Part shown: in pieces, positions 36,301 through 48,598 of the stretch | Numbering within the stretch: the stretch's first letter is position 1 | Layout: each line of letters opens with the position of its first letter | From: Portunus trituberculatus | Lineage: Eukaryota; Arthropoda; Malacostraca; Decapoda; Portunidae | Length of the DNA stretch: 64,000 nucleotides | Direction: 5' to 3' | NCBI RefSeq assembly: GCF_017591435.1 | Contig: NW_025541370.1 | Span: 165,733-229,732 of the forward strand | Position numbers and translations under genes: made by a program | The notes under the pieces: generated by a model | The model's database searches: none | What the model was told of the DNA's origin: nothing | What the model saw: only the letters and a program-made list of their open reading frames with translations

Positions 36301-37020
36301 GCCGCGTAACCTATATTTTCAAAATACTCTTATTTCAGTCACACGGGTTTTTTGGGGTCATTTGATGGTTCTATTGACAGATTAACATGATACCTACTTG
36401 ATTAGTGGCATAAAACTCTTACGAAAAGATTTCTCATCTCGGTGGACTTTGAAATACAGTGGCTGAATAATATATATTTTTAAAAATTCTTGTTTCAGTT
36501 ACACGGATTTTCAATGGTAGTTTTATAGTTCTATTGACAGATTAACATGATTTCTACTTTATATGTAGCAAAACACTAATACGAACCAAGCTCCTCATAT
36601 CTGTGGACGTTGAAAATTGTGGCTACATAACCTATATTTTCAAAACACTCTTGTTTGAGTCACACGGGTTTTTAAGTGTAGTTTGATGGTTCCATTGACA
36701 GATTAACATCATATCTATCTTATCAATAGCATAAAAACCCTTATGAAAAAGGTTTCTCATCTTGGTGGACTTTGAAAAATAGTGGTTACATAAACTATAC
36801 ATTAAAAACTCTTGTTTCAGTTCCACAGGTTTTTAATGGTAGTTTAATAGTTCTATTGACAGATTACAATGATTTCTACTTTATCAATAGCAAAAACACT
36901 CATATGAACCAAGCTCCTCATATCTGTGGTCTCTGAAAATTGTGGCAAAATAACCTATATTTTAAAAGACTCTTGCTTCAGTCACACCGATCTTTAAGGG
37001 TAGTTTGATGGTTCCATTGA
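33352..37020. repeat. Sat2 higher-order repeat, ~800 bp (five 160 bp monomers)
   Basis: The subtype marker TTTGAGTCACACGGG starts at 33451, 34250, 35050, 35850 and 36654, giving units of 799, 800, 800 and 804 bp. Inside each unit are five monomers distinguishable by their onset (TTTGAGTCACACGGG, TTAGTTACACAGG, TTCAGTCACACCGATC, TTCAGTCACACGGGTTTTTTGG, TCAGTTACACGGATTTTC). All share GACAGATTA followed by CATGAT or a close variant. This is a classic higher-order satellite organisation. Confidence 0.95.
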
Positions 37021-37262
37021 AAACATAACAATGTAAAAAGAAACTTATATACAAAATTTTGAATCGATACTTTTTTTTTTCATAAAACATGTTAAAACCA
37101 CATAAATAAGACGTTTAGAGAAATATAGTCTTTTGCGTACATTTCTGAGTTTTGGTGCATAAAATGCTGAAAAACACCTTAATAACCCTTTTTTGACATA
37201 TTTCAGTTCCTTAAACAAATAGTGTGTAATCATGCGTTTTGTCTGCATGAATAACACTATAT
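37021..37262 (-). repeat. Sat1 fragment (inverted monomer)
   Basis: AACATAACAATGTAAAAAG, then a poly-T/CATAAAACATGTTAAAACC junction and GAGTTTTGGTGCATAAAATG: one inverted Sat1 monomer wedged between the Sat2 array and segment B. Confidence 0.85.
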
Positions 37263-37274
37263 GTTTAAAGAACT

Positions 37275-37386
37275 GAGAAAAATTTGTTTGTCCTGCAAGA
37301 GAAAAGGAGAGATATTACGTAGTTTGACCTGTAAGAAATAAGTATTAATTAAACCTGTAAAAAAAATAATAATTATCTTACCTACA

Positions 37387-37435
<49 letters not shown>

Positions 37436-37536
37436 TTTTAATGTAAGATTGGATAAGTGTAGATATGGAGACGGGGCCACACGAGCATAAAGCCCAGGCC
37501 CTGTAAAACTACAACTAGGTAAATACAAGTAGGTAA

Positions 37537-37597
<61 letters not shown>
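37275..37597. repeat. Left edge of segment B: minisatellite, (CA)n, LINE 3' end, (CA)n
   Basis: The order is GACCTG-type minisatellite (37275-37370), (CA)n 37389-37431, beta-type LINE terminus with LDKCRYGDGATRA (37435-37535), and (CA)n 37540-37597. It mirrors 676-850 but is preceded by sequence that in A lies at 10240-10345. Confidence 0.85.
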
Positions 37598-37598
<1 letters not shown>

Positions 37599-37601
37599 AC
37601 A

Positions 37602-38219
37602 AGATGCTTATTTTAGCCAAAAGTCAAGATAGAACCATTTCCTCAACTTTTCCCTCTTCATTGCGAGGTTTGCATACTTCCATCCAGCTTGTACAGAACA
37701 CTGCATCTGTGCACCTCTAGTCATCACCAGCCAGCGCGTCTGCGGTCATCTCTTCAGAACACGCACCAACACAACCCAGACCAGTGAACGCACCTACCAC
37801 GCAACCCTGGAACAACAAAAAATACCATATAAAACCACACACCCAAAAATAAATAAAACTGAGGCTCCAGGATTGCCACCATGGTGCACTAACCAGGGCA
37901 TTACTGAAGAAGACTAGATAATTAACATGTACCTGGAAGAGAATGGTTAGCAGCGCCGCCTATCGCCCTATGCCTAACACCTAATGCCTTGCAAACCGTA
38001 ATTTGTACTCGACTTTATTACGAAGAGTTGCTCCAGCGGTGTCAGTCCCACGGTGTGAGGAGAAGGAGGGAGTTAGTGTGGTGTGATTATCAAAGCTAGT
38101 ATTTCATTATTAACGGAGATCAGTATAGGAGTCACGTGGTTCAGGTTAATGCTTAGTACTTTACTGCAGTGATAACGAGGCTTAAATAACAACCTCAACT
38201 TACCAAATCCAACGCGAGG
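37602..38219. repeat. Module M, copy in segment B
   Basis: It is nearly identical to 851-1467, with one extra base in CCCTCTTCATTGCGAGG. No gene. Confidence 0.8.
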
Positions 38220-38370
38220 GTGAATATAAAGCTGAACAAGCAGTTTTCTTGAGTTTTCAATTGAGTGGGATATTACTTCAAATTAGTTTATGGTAAGCAT
38301 TGGAGTGGTGATTATTTGTGAATGATTGTGTGTGTTAGATTAGGTATAAGATTTTTCTTTTCCATTTCAG

Positions 38371-38530
38371 ATTGCACATTTTTGTGTGATAGGGGTGCTA
38401 ACCTGCAAGACACAATGAAATGCATTCTTAGGTATGCTGTGACAAACTCCTTGGCTGTGCAATACAACTGCTGTGGCAAAGGAGAGAAACACAGTTTTTG
38501 CCATCTTGAAGTTGCAGGATACCATTATCA
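38371..38530 (+). CDS. Putative internal exon, DUF4806-like (copy B)
   Basis: It has the same acceptor (CATTTCAG), the same donor (GTAAGTAT) and the same ~53 residues as 1619-1778; I see no difference between the two. Intact identity of both frame and splice sites means either very recent duplication or an allele. The rest of the gene is not visible on either side. Confidence 0.5.
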
Positions 38531-39234
38531 GTAAGTATAGTAGTTCAATTTGTTTGAATCTATTTATCTATTCTATTCTCTTATGCCTCACTCTCTGCAG
38601 GAGTGTCCCATAACGGGTGGCTACGGCAGAAGAGCCTCCACCTCCCTCTGTCCATACATTCTCTTCTTGCTTGTTCTAGCACTCCTTTCCCACTCAAGTA
38701 AAATTTTTGAGTGCTGTTTGTTTCATGTAACATATCAGTGATATTTATATACTGTCTTTACAATATAAGTCTTGTAGAGATGGTAGTCCAATAGTAAAGT
38801 GTAGGTCACACAACCAAATGTTCAAGTTTTTGGAAACTGTCACCATATTTAATGAGGTAAATAGAAATTGACTAATATTTTTTTTTGACAAAGTGTGTGC
38901 AAGCATGAAGACTATAGGCATACAACAGCAGCCTCTGTCAAAGTCATTATGAAAGAATGGTTCCACACAGCCAGAGACCGAGATGGAGGGTGATGAAGGA
39001 GGGATTTAAGTGTAAACCACTAACAACAGTGTGAACACACACAAATAATAGTGAAGCTTTGCAGGTCACAGCTGTGAGTGTTATGCATGCACCACATAAC
39101 ATAACATCCAAAACTCCTCAAAACACACCCCAAATGCTCCCAAGAACCCCAAAACCCACCAAACACACTCAAAACACCTCAAAACACACCCAAACAGACA
39201 CAAAACACACCCAAATGTATCCAAACACACTCAC
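38531..39234. other. Non-coding stretch with a contracted CA-rich minisatellite
   Basis: It corresponds to 1779-2956, but the CA-rich tract is shortened by about 470 bp (the junction is near 39100, at ACATAACATCCAAAACTCC). No gene seen. Confidence 0.6.
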
Positions 39235-39387
39235 TTGCACCTCTTCCTTATGTGTGAGTCTGTAATACACTTCCTTGATCTGGGAGAAGGTGGTGATGGC
39301 GGTGGACAAAACGGTGTGGTGTTTTTCAAGGCTGTTTTAATCTCCGTCCTTGACTTCAAATAAATTGGCGTGTCGTTTTCTGCGGAC
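39235..39387 (-). pseudogene. 153-nt phase-0 exon-like block with one stop, copy B
   Basis: It has the same acceptor TTTGCAG, donor GTGAGTG, 51 codons and the same TAA at codon 17 as 2957-3109. Sharing the stop shows that it predates the A/B split or is allelic. Confidence 0.45.
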
Positions 39388-39459
39388 CTGCAAATGTTTG
39401 GTTAGATTAGATTAGGTTAGGGAAAAATAAACAAATAAAATTAGAAGGTTAGGTTAGAT

Positions 39460-39650
39460 TGAGAGAAGAATATGACATTCAAACAACAAGATTGCATAGT
39501 AAAAAGCTGAGGAAGGGAAGATGTCTGAGAGATGTTAAAAAATAGAGTTTCCCGCAAAGATGTGTTGAGACGTGGAACAGTTTGGGTGAAGAAGTGGTGT
39601 CACCAACGAGTGTGCACAGTTTCAAAGAAAAATTGGATAAGTGTACACCT
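39460..39650 (+). pseudogene. LINE C-terminal fragment (beta-type), copy B
   Basis: It matches 3180-3368. The B copy reads GTTTCCCGCAAAG where A reads GTTTCCCAAAG, so B keeps the FPQRCVETWNS frame that a 2-base deletion breaks in A. Confidence 0.8.
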
Positions 39651-39719
39651 TTTAACTTTCAAATTAAAAAACCTGAACTTCAAATTATAAAAGTTGACTT
39701 TCAAATTAAAAAAAAATTA

Positions 39720-40440
39720 ATTTTGTCTATTTCCACCATCACTGGTTTCCAACACCACCCATTTTCACCATCACCCATTTCCACTTTCACCCATTTCCGC
39801 TGATCCATTTCCACTGCCACTACTCTTTTCCATTCACCCATTTTCACTGATCCAGCTCCACCATCACCTATTTCCACCATCACCCATTTCCACCACTACC
39901 CATTTCCACCATACCACCACCACCACCACCACCACCACCACCACCACCACCACCACCACCACCACCACCACCACCACCACCACCACCACCACCACCACCA
40001 CCACCACCACCACCACCACCACCACCACCACCACCACCACCACCACCACCACCACTACCATCACCACCACCACTACCACCACAACCACCACTACCATCAC
40101 CACCACCACTACCACCACCACCACCACTACCATCACCACCACCACTACCACCACCACCACCACCACCACCACTACCACCACCACCACACCACCACCACCA
40201 ACCACCACCACCACCACCACACCACCACCACCACCACCACCATCACCACCACCACCACCACCACTACCACCACCACCACACCACCACCACACCACCACCA
40301 CACCACCACCACCACCACAATCACCACAATCACCACCACCACAACCACCACTATCATCACAACCATCACCACCACCACCACCACCACCACAACCACCAGT
40401 ATCACCACAACCATCACCACCACCACAACCACCACAACCA
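39720..40440. repeat. CCATTTCCAC minisatellite and (CCA)n tract, copy B
   Basis: Minisatellite up to about 39914, then ~525 bp of CCA repeats. The first 140 bp are uninterrupted, unlike copy A, and TCA/CTA interruptions come later. Confidence 0.95.
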
Positions 40441-40710
40441 TTGTTGAAGAGTAAGAAAAAAAAAAAAATGAAGTCACACCACCTGCTAGTGTTTGAACAT
40501 GCAGATGAGACACACATCCAAACATCACCCAAACACAACCAAAGCACACTCAAAACACCCAAAAACATCCCTAAACACACACCCAAATATCCCCAAATCC
40601 CCAAAACACTCAAACACCCAAAAACACACACAAACCCCACAAAAACACACTCTTTCACCCCAAACACCCCAAAAAACTCCAAAACACACCCAAACCCTCC
40701 AGTTTTGAAG

Positions 40711-40866
40711 TGATGTTTGATGATCTATTGACAGATTAACATGATATCTATCAAATCAAAAGCAGAAACACTCTTAAGAACAAACTTCCTCATAACTGTG
40801 GACTTTGAAAACAGTGGCGCCTAAGTTGTATTTCTAAAAGACTCCTGTTTCAGTAACACGGTTAAT
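40711..40866 (+). repeat. Isolated Sat2 monomer, copy B
   Basis: The same monomer as 4437-4592, with GATCTATTGACAGATTAAC, located at the equivalent place in segment B. Confidence 0.85.
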
Positions 40867-41065
40867 GAAAGACAACACTAATATTTCAATCACCCCCAAA
40901 AAACATGCCTGCCCTGCGCTTTACAAATCAGAATTAGAATGTACACCAATAACACCCTACACCACAAAACACACCCAAACCAATTTAAAATGCTCAAAAT
41001 TCCTAGATCCTGGAGGGCCTTGTACCAAATGTGGGCATACAACTTAACCATATCCAAGAAGGCGG

Positions 41066-41308
41066 TTGTGCTATGTGAAGAGGAAAGAAGCAATGGCTCA
41101 TAAAATAAAGACTTGCATGCACAACTCCTTCTCACACAATGGTGCTCACCTCTTCAACGCTGTGCCGGACACCATCAGGAACCTGACGGGTCACACCGGA
41201 CCTCTTCACGAAAAGGTTACACAGATGGTTGTCTACAATACCAGACGAGCCCCCAATACCAGGACACTCCAGCTCAACTGGCAACTCACTCATCACATGG
41301 AGGGTTGA
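41066..41308 (+). pseudogene. LINE C-terminal fragment (third family), copy B
   Basis: The same 80-residue frame as 4781-5023, with GAHLFNAVPDTIRNLTG and a T to M change near the start. Confidence 0.55.
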
Positions 41309-41844
41309 CGGCAAGGCTGAACTGCCTGGCCACAGCAGAGGCCCATCTCAGCTGCGTCCATCATACCATGAAATTATACAACACTAACAAAAGTGAGTAC
41401 ATTAACCCAAAACACACTCAAAACACTATGCAACACTTCAAAATATTAACAAATAAACCCATAACTCAACTAGAAACACCTAACTACACAAAAATCATCC
41501 CCACACACTACCAAGACACTCCACACATATGCACAGGCCACTTAAAACACCCACCACACACTCCCAAGACACTCCACACACACGCACAGACAACTTCAAA
41601 CCCTTAAAACTAATCTAAAACACCATACAACACCTCAAAATTCCCCTAACCGCACTCAGAGCACACCCATACATTCAAATACCACTCTACACCACACTCA
41701 AGATATGTAAAATATACTTAAAAACATCTAACACACACTGAAAACACCCTGCAACACTACCAAACACACTCAAAATACTTCAGGTATAACCCAAAAACAC
41801 AAAAATGCGTTATAAAGAACGGTAACATTAAAAAGGGGACTTAC

Positions 41845-41953
41845 CTAAATATTGTGGCTTGGCTCCTCCTCTTCTTCCACTTCCATTTTTCGTTTCTTCT
41901 TCGTCCTCTTCCTTTTTTTCTTTCTTCTACTGCTTCCATCTACACGCCTGAGC
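41845..41953 (-). pseudogene. Lys/Arg-rich exon-like block, copy B
   Basis: 109 nt with the same splice signals and the same reading as 5560-5668. The neighbouring second block (41990-42140) has lost one G in the run at about 42017, changing its downstream frame. Confidence 0.35.
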
Positions 41954-42139
41954 CTAGAAACACATCAAAACACTTAGAAAACACGAGATATTAGGCAAAA
42001 TATTGAGGAAGTGTAGGGAGAGTGGCTTGCCTGCTCCTCCACTTATTCCTCCCTTTCTCATTCCTTCCTCCTCATCCTCCTTTATTTCTCTTTTCTTCTT
42101 CCTTCTGCTACTAATATCTACACACCTGGGCCAAGAAAC

Positions 42140-44137
42140 ACAGGAAAACACGTAGAAATCACTAGATATTAGGCAAAATATCGACGAACTGGGCGGTAGG
42201 GAGGGAGGGACGCAAGCCTGGGCCATGATGATTCACCACCTTGGCTGTGACGTCATCAAGAGCGCGGGAATAGTGGCGAATCGGCTGATTTACGTAAATA
42301 ATTTTAAAAATGACTTCAAGAAAAAACCAAGCCAAGGCCGAATGCTTACTTTTTTATGACTTATTAGATACTTTAATCAATATCCAAAACATCAAAACAT
42401 CTCCTGCTTAACTAGTTTTAAAAAACTGTCTAAATTAAGTATATAAAATGTATATAAACATTTTCACTCATAACGCTGCCAAAACGTCCAGCCATTTCGA
42501 CTTTATATTTCTTTCGAAAAATATTAGACAATATAAACTCTCTTCTCAGGCATCCAACACTGACCCACAACCAGAAGTGAACGAGTGAAAGAGCATTAAT
42601 GTAAAACAAAACCATTAAACTCTAAACTCATTAAAAACTCTTGTAAAGTCCAGATATTTTCACTTGGCGAGTATTTTAACACATTCTACAGAGTCTGAGC
42701 TTTCTTTTAAGGCATTCTACAACGAGTTTGACCGTCAAACAGAAACGTAAATAAATAAAATTGAAAAAAATAAGACTTACGTTAAACGGGACAAAACACC
42801 ACTTTAAAGTCCACATATTTCACTCAATGGAATTATTTCACGCCTAAAAAAGCACAGGTAATTTCTATATACTACAAAGGCCCAGTTACACCTAGAAATT
42901 AAATAGTTGAAATGAGAGATGGAAAATTTGGACGGTTATGGCAGCTCATATTTAAGCTATAAAACACCACTAAACGACACACATTTACCGAACACAGGCG
43001 CGGAACACACTTCAAACACAACGAAATATTCATAGAAACCCTAAAAACACACCATGGAAGCGTAATATTATTTTTAGAGAATATATCAAAAAAAGTATTG
43101 GAACCCGCAGGTTGCCACGGGGGACAGGGAGGTGCTCGGGGGCGGGCGGGCGGGCAGGCTCCATAATCCTTATGTTGCATTTAATAGCAAATAATAGCTG
43201 GTAATACTGACAACTGCTCGTTATATCCATCACCTTTTCAACATTTGGGCACTGTTTTCACTCTCCTATGCAAAGAAAACCTACAAATAAGAGAGTGGCC
43301 TTAGAAATACCTGAAATAAATGATGGTGAGGCGTTGTGGTGAAGAGTTGCATTGCTCTCTTGTCTCGCCGCTGGTGCTGTCGGGAATGTCATCACTTCAC
43401 TTTGTGTGTGTGGGTGTATATGGGCATGTTGAGTGTGTTTATGGGGTGTATAAGCAACACCAAACACCACACGGCCGTCACCATAAGTTTGTTGACATGG
43501 AGCAGACGTGCACTCGCCCACCACACTTCTTTCCCTCCTTACACACTAATCCCTTATCAACACCACTGCCACACCTTACACACCTGTTCCTTGGTGCATT
43601 AATAACCTCCACCACCTCTGTCACGGCACTGTCACCTCTATACAGGCTGCAAATATAACGGCACTCCAGTGAGCTCACCCCTGTGTCTTGGCGGGAGGTA
43701 CCGACGCCATCATCACCTGTGGCTTTCTAAAGGAATTCACTCTCTTCTCCTTGCCCGCTACAAATTCCAATACTATGTCCTTGTATGTGTTCAAGTCTCA
43801 CTCTTTCAAAATTACCACGGAATTTTGTGTGCAATATTCAGTGTTATTATGGTTTTAGTTGATTTAAGGATACGAGTAGCCATTGGGAGCTTCAAAATGT
43901 CGACATTACCAAACTCAACATTCACCACATAATATATAAACCTAATAAAAAAATACAGAAATACATAAGAAAAGAATCCGAAACAACAAAAATAACACAT
44001 AATCATTAAAAAAAAAGATAAACAGTGAGAGATGAGAAAATATCGACATTACCACCACCACCACCACCATTACACATCACGACATTAAAAACCAATAAAA
44101 AGCAACACAAATAAATAAAAAAAAAACAATACAAAAT
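42140..44137. other. Non-coding unique sequence of segment B
   Basis: It matches 5855-7860 with few differences. One is a lost T near 42914 that disrupts the open frame seen in A at 6520-6951. There is no independent gene evidence. Confidence 0.5.
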
Positions 44138-44162
44138 GTGTGTGGTGATAGAGGGAAAGAGA

Positions 44163-44201
<39 letters not shown>
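44138..44201. repeat. Remnant TG minisatellite and (GT)n
   Basis: A single GTGATAGAGGGAAAGAGAGC unit is followed by (GT)n 44166-44201. Copy A has a multi-unit array plus a SINE here. Confidence 0.85.
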
Positions 44202-44202
<1 letters not shown>

Positions 44203-44220
44203 CATAGAGGGAAAGAGCAG

Positions 44221-44985
44221 TAACATAACATATAACATAAATAATAGGATAACAAAGGGCCACCAGGGCACATCTAGGTTATCCTGTATCAGTCGCACAG
44301 CGACCTCGTCATCAGTACTCAAAGATACACTTACAAGTACACAATACATTATATACTAATTCTAAATATTTGGCCCATTAACAGGGCTAAGTCCTGCAGT
44401 GAAATCCTCTACAATTTGTGGTCCCCATACATGGGGATCACTATCATGCAGTGCTATACATAATTATAAATCTAATAAATGATTTCTAGTCCTACTTCCC
44501 TCCTCTAAGGTAAAGAAAGATCTCACATCTATGTAGTTTGTATCTGAGAACATTTTAAATAACTGTATCATATCCCCTCTTATACATCTCCTCTCAAATG
44601 AAAACATGTTTAATTCCTTTAATCTCTCTCTATACTCCAGGCGCTTTAATGCTGGTATCATCCTAGTTGCTCTTCTCTGAACTGCTTCTAACATGTTGAT
44701 ATCCTGCCTATATTGGGGTGACCAGGCCTGTATGCAATACTCTAAATGGGGCCTAACATGGGAATTATATAAGCTACGCACCACTTCCTTACTTTTATAA
44801 CTAACATTTCTATTTATATAACCCAGGATCCTATTTGCCCTATTTCTTGCTTCTAAACATTGCTTTGAAAATTTCATAGTCTTGTCTATCACTACTCCTA
44901 AATCCTTTCCTTCCTCTACTGCCTCTAGCCAACATCCCTCCATCTGATAGGTCTCTCCCTTCAGCGGACTTCATATTTGAGTCGG
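44221..44985 (-). mobile_element. LINE 3' fragment (gamma-type), present only in B
   Basis: The minus strand encodes about 159 residues: EEGKDLGVVIDKTMKFSKQC, LGYINRNVSYKSKEVVRSLY, HVRPHLEYCIQAWSPQYRQD, AVQRRATRMIPALKRLEYRE and RGDMIQLFKMFSD, ending in a stop near 44464. This is the post-palm C-terminal region of a CR1-like LINE, open throughout, so it is younger than its neighbours. The 3' UTR ends with TTATCCTATTATTTATG and a TTATG-type tail (44221-44245). It has replaced the left arm of the foldback found in A. Confidence 0.88.
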
Positions 44986-44992
44986 ACTATAG

Positions 44993-45095
44993 CTTCGGCG
45001 AAGTCACACAGACACTTAAAGAAGAATATAAGACTATCATAAAATAAAAGGAGAATATTGTCAGGAAAATAATGAATGCGCAATTAGCTATCACT
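44993..45095. repeat. Right arm of the foldback element only
   Basis: GCTTCGGCGAAGTCACACAG to GCTATCACTTTC matches 8787-8890. The left arm and the (AT)n centre are missing in B. Confidence 0.8.
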
Positions 45096-45970
45096 TTCAA
45101 TCACTCCGTTTCCATCCTTGCTTGTGTTTGTTTTCCAGTCATATGTTGCAGTTGTCATTTCGTGTATATAGCAGTACGTCCTTCTTACCTTGAAACAGAA
45201 TTCCGGTGTCCGATTATATCTTTAATAACTAACTTGGCTAGACTGAACCTTACAGTATGTATATTCCCTCGGGAGTGCTAAAGTCTATTCCCTCGTGAGC
45301 GCCTAAGACTGAACCTTATGTATTATTCCCTCGGCAGTCGTGTAAATACCAGAGTGAACCAGTCACCGCCTCACCAGTCACCGGTCACCGGTCACCACAG
45401 GCTCCACGTCATGTGCCCCAGTCTGCAGCCTGCTGCACCCACACCCTCGCTCAACCATCCACCCACCATACACAGTTACACACACTCACACACACAGGAA
45501 ACTTATACACAAGGAAATCAGCCATATTTTTATCTTTCTTAAGTATGCTTTACAGTAATAACACCATTCCATAGCATAAGTACAGTACAATCTTCCTACA
45601 TCTTGGCTAGCCTCACGTCGCGCTGCCTCCCCCGCTCGGCTCCCAATGCCAGCTCGCTCACTTGCTCATCCACACCACACCCGAACATTCACAACCTTGT
45701 TCATGTTACTGTATTCAAACAAAGGAATAGGAGATTCAGAACACTAGTGACAAATGTGAATAGAAACAACATAGATGCGAGTAAAGAGAATATAGAAGGT
45801 ATAGAAAGATAGAAAATATATTATACACTAAATAAGAATCGAGATGATAGAAATATGAATGGAAAGATGGAAAAGATAAAAAAAAAAAAAAAAACAGACG
45901 AAAGAGAAGAAAGACAACGATCAAGTCAGAATAGATAGAAAATAAGACAGGATAGATAAAGTTGAGAAAG
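45096..45970. other. Non-coding unique sequence, copy of 8891-9766
   Basis: Nearly identical to copy A, with a longer poly-A near 45880. No gene. Confidence 0.5.
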
Positions 45971-46144
45971 GTGTGTGTGTGTGTGTGTGTGTGTGTATTT
46001 ACCTAGTTGTAGTTTTACAGGGCCTGGGCTTTATGCTCCTGTGGTCCCGTCTCCATATCTACACTTATCCAATTTTTCTTTAAAACTATGTACACTCTTT
46101 GCTGATACAACTTCCTCACTCAAACTGTTCCAAGTCTCAACACA

Positions 46145-46177
<33 letters not shown>
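45971..46177 (-). mobile_element. LINE 3'-end fragment nested in (GT)n, present only in B
   Basis: (GT)n 45971-45996, then the minus-strand beta-type terminus 45997-46146 (CVETWNSLSEEVVSAKSVHS to LDKCRYGDGTTGA, stop, CTAGGTAAATA), then (GT)n to 46177. The equivalent site in A (9767-9805) is an uninterrupted (TG)n. Confidence 0.85.
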
Positions 46178-46179
<2 letters not shown>

Positions 46180-46325
46180 AGGTATTATCCCCTCGAAGGG
46201 GGGGTGTCGGGTGTGACAGTGGCGAGCTGCTCATCATTGCCTGGCCGTAAGTAATAAATAGGATCAGAGGCGAGGGATGATAATGGAATAAGAGTAGTGG
46301 TAAAAATACCATGTGTTTGACCCAG

Positions 46326-46326
<1 letters not shown>

Positions 46327-46406
<80 letters not shown>
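46327..46406. repeat. (GA)n microsatellite
   Basis: A pure GA tract, the counterpart of 9960-10041 in A. Confidence 0.95.
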
Positions 46407-46409
<3 letters not shown>

Positions 46410-47520
46410 TGGCCTGCAAGAGAACAATATAAATGGTTAATTTGACCTGCATGAGAAAAAGAAAGATTAGGTTGACACAGTATGTGTGGATGTACCTTTT
46501 TGTAGTGTGTTGAGTCAACACTTATAATAAAGGTAGCAGAAAAAAACAATGGTTTATTTGTGTTTTTATTTCCTGTTTACTATCTAAATATGATATTTAA
46601 ACAATAATGAATACTTCAATGTATTAATCATGCTGTGTCTCATCATAATTGTTATCATTAGTTTTTGAAGCATACACAATAAATGTAACAACCATAAGAA
46701 GTAAGGTATATATATATAGAGAAAAGTCAATTGGTGTACATGCAGACAAAAGCTACATAGTTGATCACATCAACTATGCAAGATGCCACAACAGAGCATA
46801 CACCATTACCACAGACCTCAGACATTATTAGCATTATATATCAGCGTTGAAACTAACACAATAAGCATATCACCATTCAAAGTTACAAAATAAAAGATAC
46901 ATGTTTAAGCACCTAGAAGCAGGTGGGGATGGTTTTGTGGGAATACCCACGTGTTTGTAAGCCCTAGCTACAGCCAAAATATCACTAAAGAGTATGTATG
47001 GAAAGCAGAGACGTCACACAAGCAAGTCAAATATACATTAAGCATTTTAACACATAGCTAGGTATCCTACATCAATGCAAACAAACATGTTTCAATTCAG
47101 AAAAAAAAAAAATCATACAATTGTCTTTCCATTCATGAAAACCAGTTAGACTGGCAATAAAGTATATTTGGTCAAGGATATGAATATAATCAGTGAGGCA
47201 AAGCAAAAACAATGTAAAGCAAAGCAATACAAACTACACACAAGTGTAATAGGAAAACCTAAAGGTAATAACATTCACTTCTCATGCACAAAACTGTACT
47301 ACAACACAATAAGCACACTTTAGTATTGGTTCAACCTAAATCAAGCAAACACCACCATAGATACAACATACCACTAATTGTTAGCTTGAAAAAAAGTATT
47401 CATGCACGACACACTAACAAACGAGGACTTAACAATAAACATGCTATACAGAAAATAGATTACATACCTTTTCCTTCACAGGCCATATTGAAGCTGAAAT
47501 CAATACAATATCATAACAAT
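46407..47520. other. Non-coding; carries the junction of the 5.2 kb difference
   Basis: Two GACCTG minisatellite units end at about 46475, and the sequence then continues as 15328 onward. A second deletion of ~390 bp relative to A lies at about 46660. No gene. Confidence 0.6.
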
Positions 47521-47521
47521 A

Positions 47522-47650
47522 TACAGTAAGTCCTCGTTATACGGTACATATGCGTTCCTGAAAACCTTAGCGTAAATCAAAATTACCGTATACCGAACCC
47601 ATTACAACATGTAATAGTAAGGAATGCGTTCCAGCACGTCAAAAGTCACC
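47522..47650 (+). mobile_element. Possible pogo/Tigger-like end, copy B
   Basis: CAGTAAGTCCTCGTTATACG start, then GCGTTCCTGAAAACC and a partly mirrored TACCGTATACCGAACCC. No partner terminus is seen. Confidence 0.3.
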
Positions 47651-47654
47651 CATA

Positions 47655-48533
47655 CACAAATTAAAGCTACACCAGTTTCTTTGCAGACGACACAAAACTT
47701 TTGAAGAAAGTTGGCTCGCACGATGATGGTGGAACTCTACAGCAGGACTTAGATAGACTATGGGAATGGAGGAAAAGATGGGAGATGGAATTCAACATTA
47801 ACAAATGTAGCATAATGGAATTTGGGAAGAGCAAAAATAGGATAACAAGACAATACAAACTTGGAGAAGAGAAGATTAAGAAGGTGGAAAGTGAAAAGGA
47901 CCTGGGAGTTCTCATAACAAAGGAAATGTCCCCCAATAAACATATCAATCAAATTGTTGGTGAGACCTACAACTTACTGAGAAATATTACCATTGCATTC
48001 ACATATATTGATGAAGATATGGTGAAAAGTTATTGGCATCCTTGATCAGACCACGACTGGAGTATGCAGCAGTACTGTGGTCACCTCACACCAGGAAGAA
48101 TATCACCAAAATTGAAAGGCTACAAAGAGTGGCCACCAAACTGGCCCCAACCTTGTCGGCTCTTACGTATGAAAAGAGACTGGACTGACCAACACTGGAG
48201 CAGAGAAGAGAAAGAGGCCACCTGTTGACCATCTACAGAATAATGAATAATATGGAGCTTCCTGATAGGATGGACTTGCTCAAGAGGGACACAAGGGACA
48301 CAAGAGGACATGGACTAAAACTCACAAAAGACAACTACAGAAGAGACTTCAAGAAAAACAGCTTCCCCCATAGAGTAATAGATATATGGAATGGACTGGA
48401 CAGAGAGGTGGTGTGTGCAAAGTCCACCACCACCACCACCACCACCACCACTTCAACACAAAATTAGACACTGTGAGATACACAGACGGGACAACACCAC
48501 CATAGGCTCCCGTCCTGTAAAATACAACTAGGT

Positions 48534-48536
<3 letters not shown>
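47655..48536 (+). pseudogene. LINE RT palm to C-terminus (alpha-type), copy B
   Basis: It starts at FFADDTKLLKKVGSHDDGG and is open through FNINKCSIMEFGKSKNRITR to IDEDMVKSYWHP, where a one-base deletion near 48027 shifts the frame. It resumes RPRLEYAAVLWSPHTRKNI, has a stop after EKRLD, and ends RVIDIWNGLDREVV. The (CCA)n at 48425-48451 lies in the coding tail. The 3' end CTAGGTAAACACAC runs into (CA)n. The best preserved of the three alpha copies in its first half. Confidence 0.88.

Positions 48537-48596
<60 letters not shown>
48537..48596. repeat. (CA)n microsatellite between LINE end and SINE
   Basis: A pure CA tract of ~60 bp. Confidence 0.95.

Positions 48597-48598
<2 letters not shown>

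Noticed and set aside
26410..37020. CRISPR-like array
   Set aside because: The repeats are head-to-tail satellites with long monomers, no unique spacers and no cas genes; the genome is eukaryotic.
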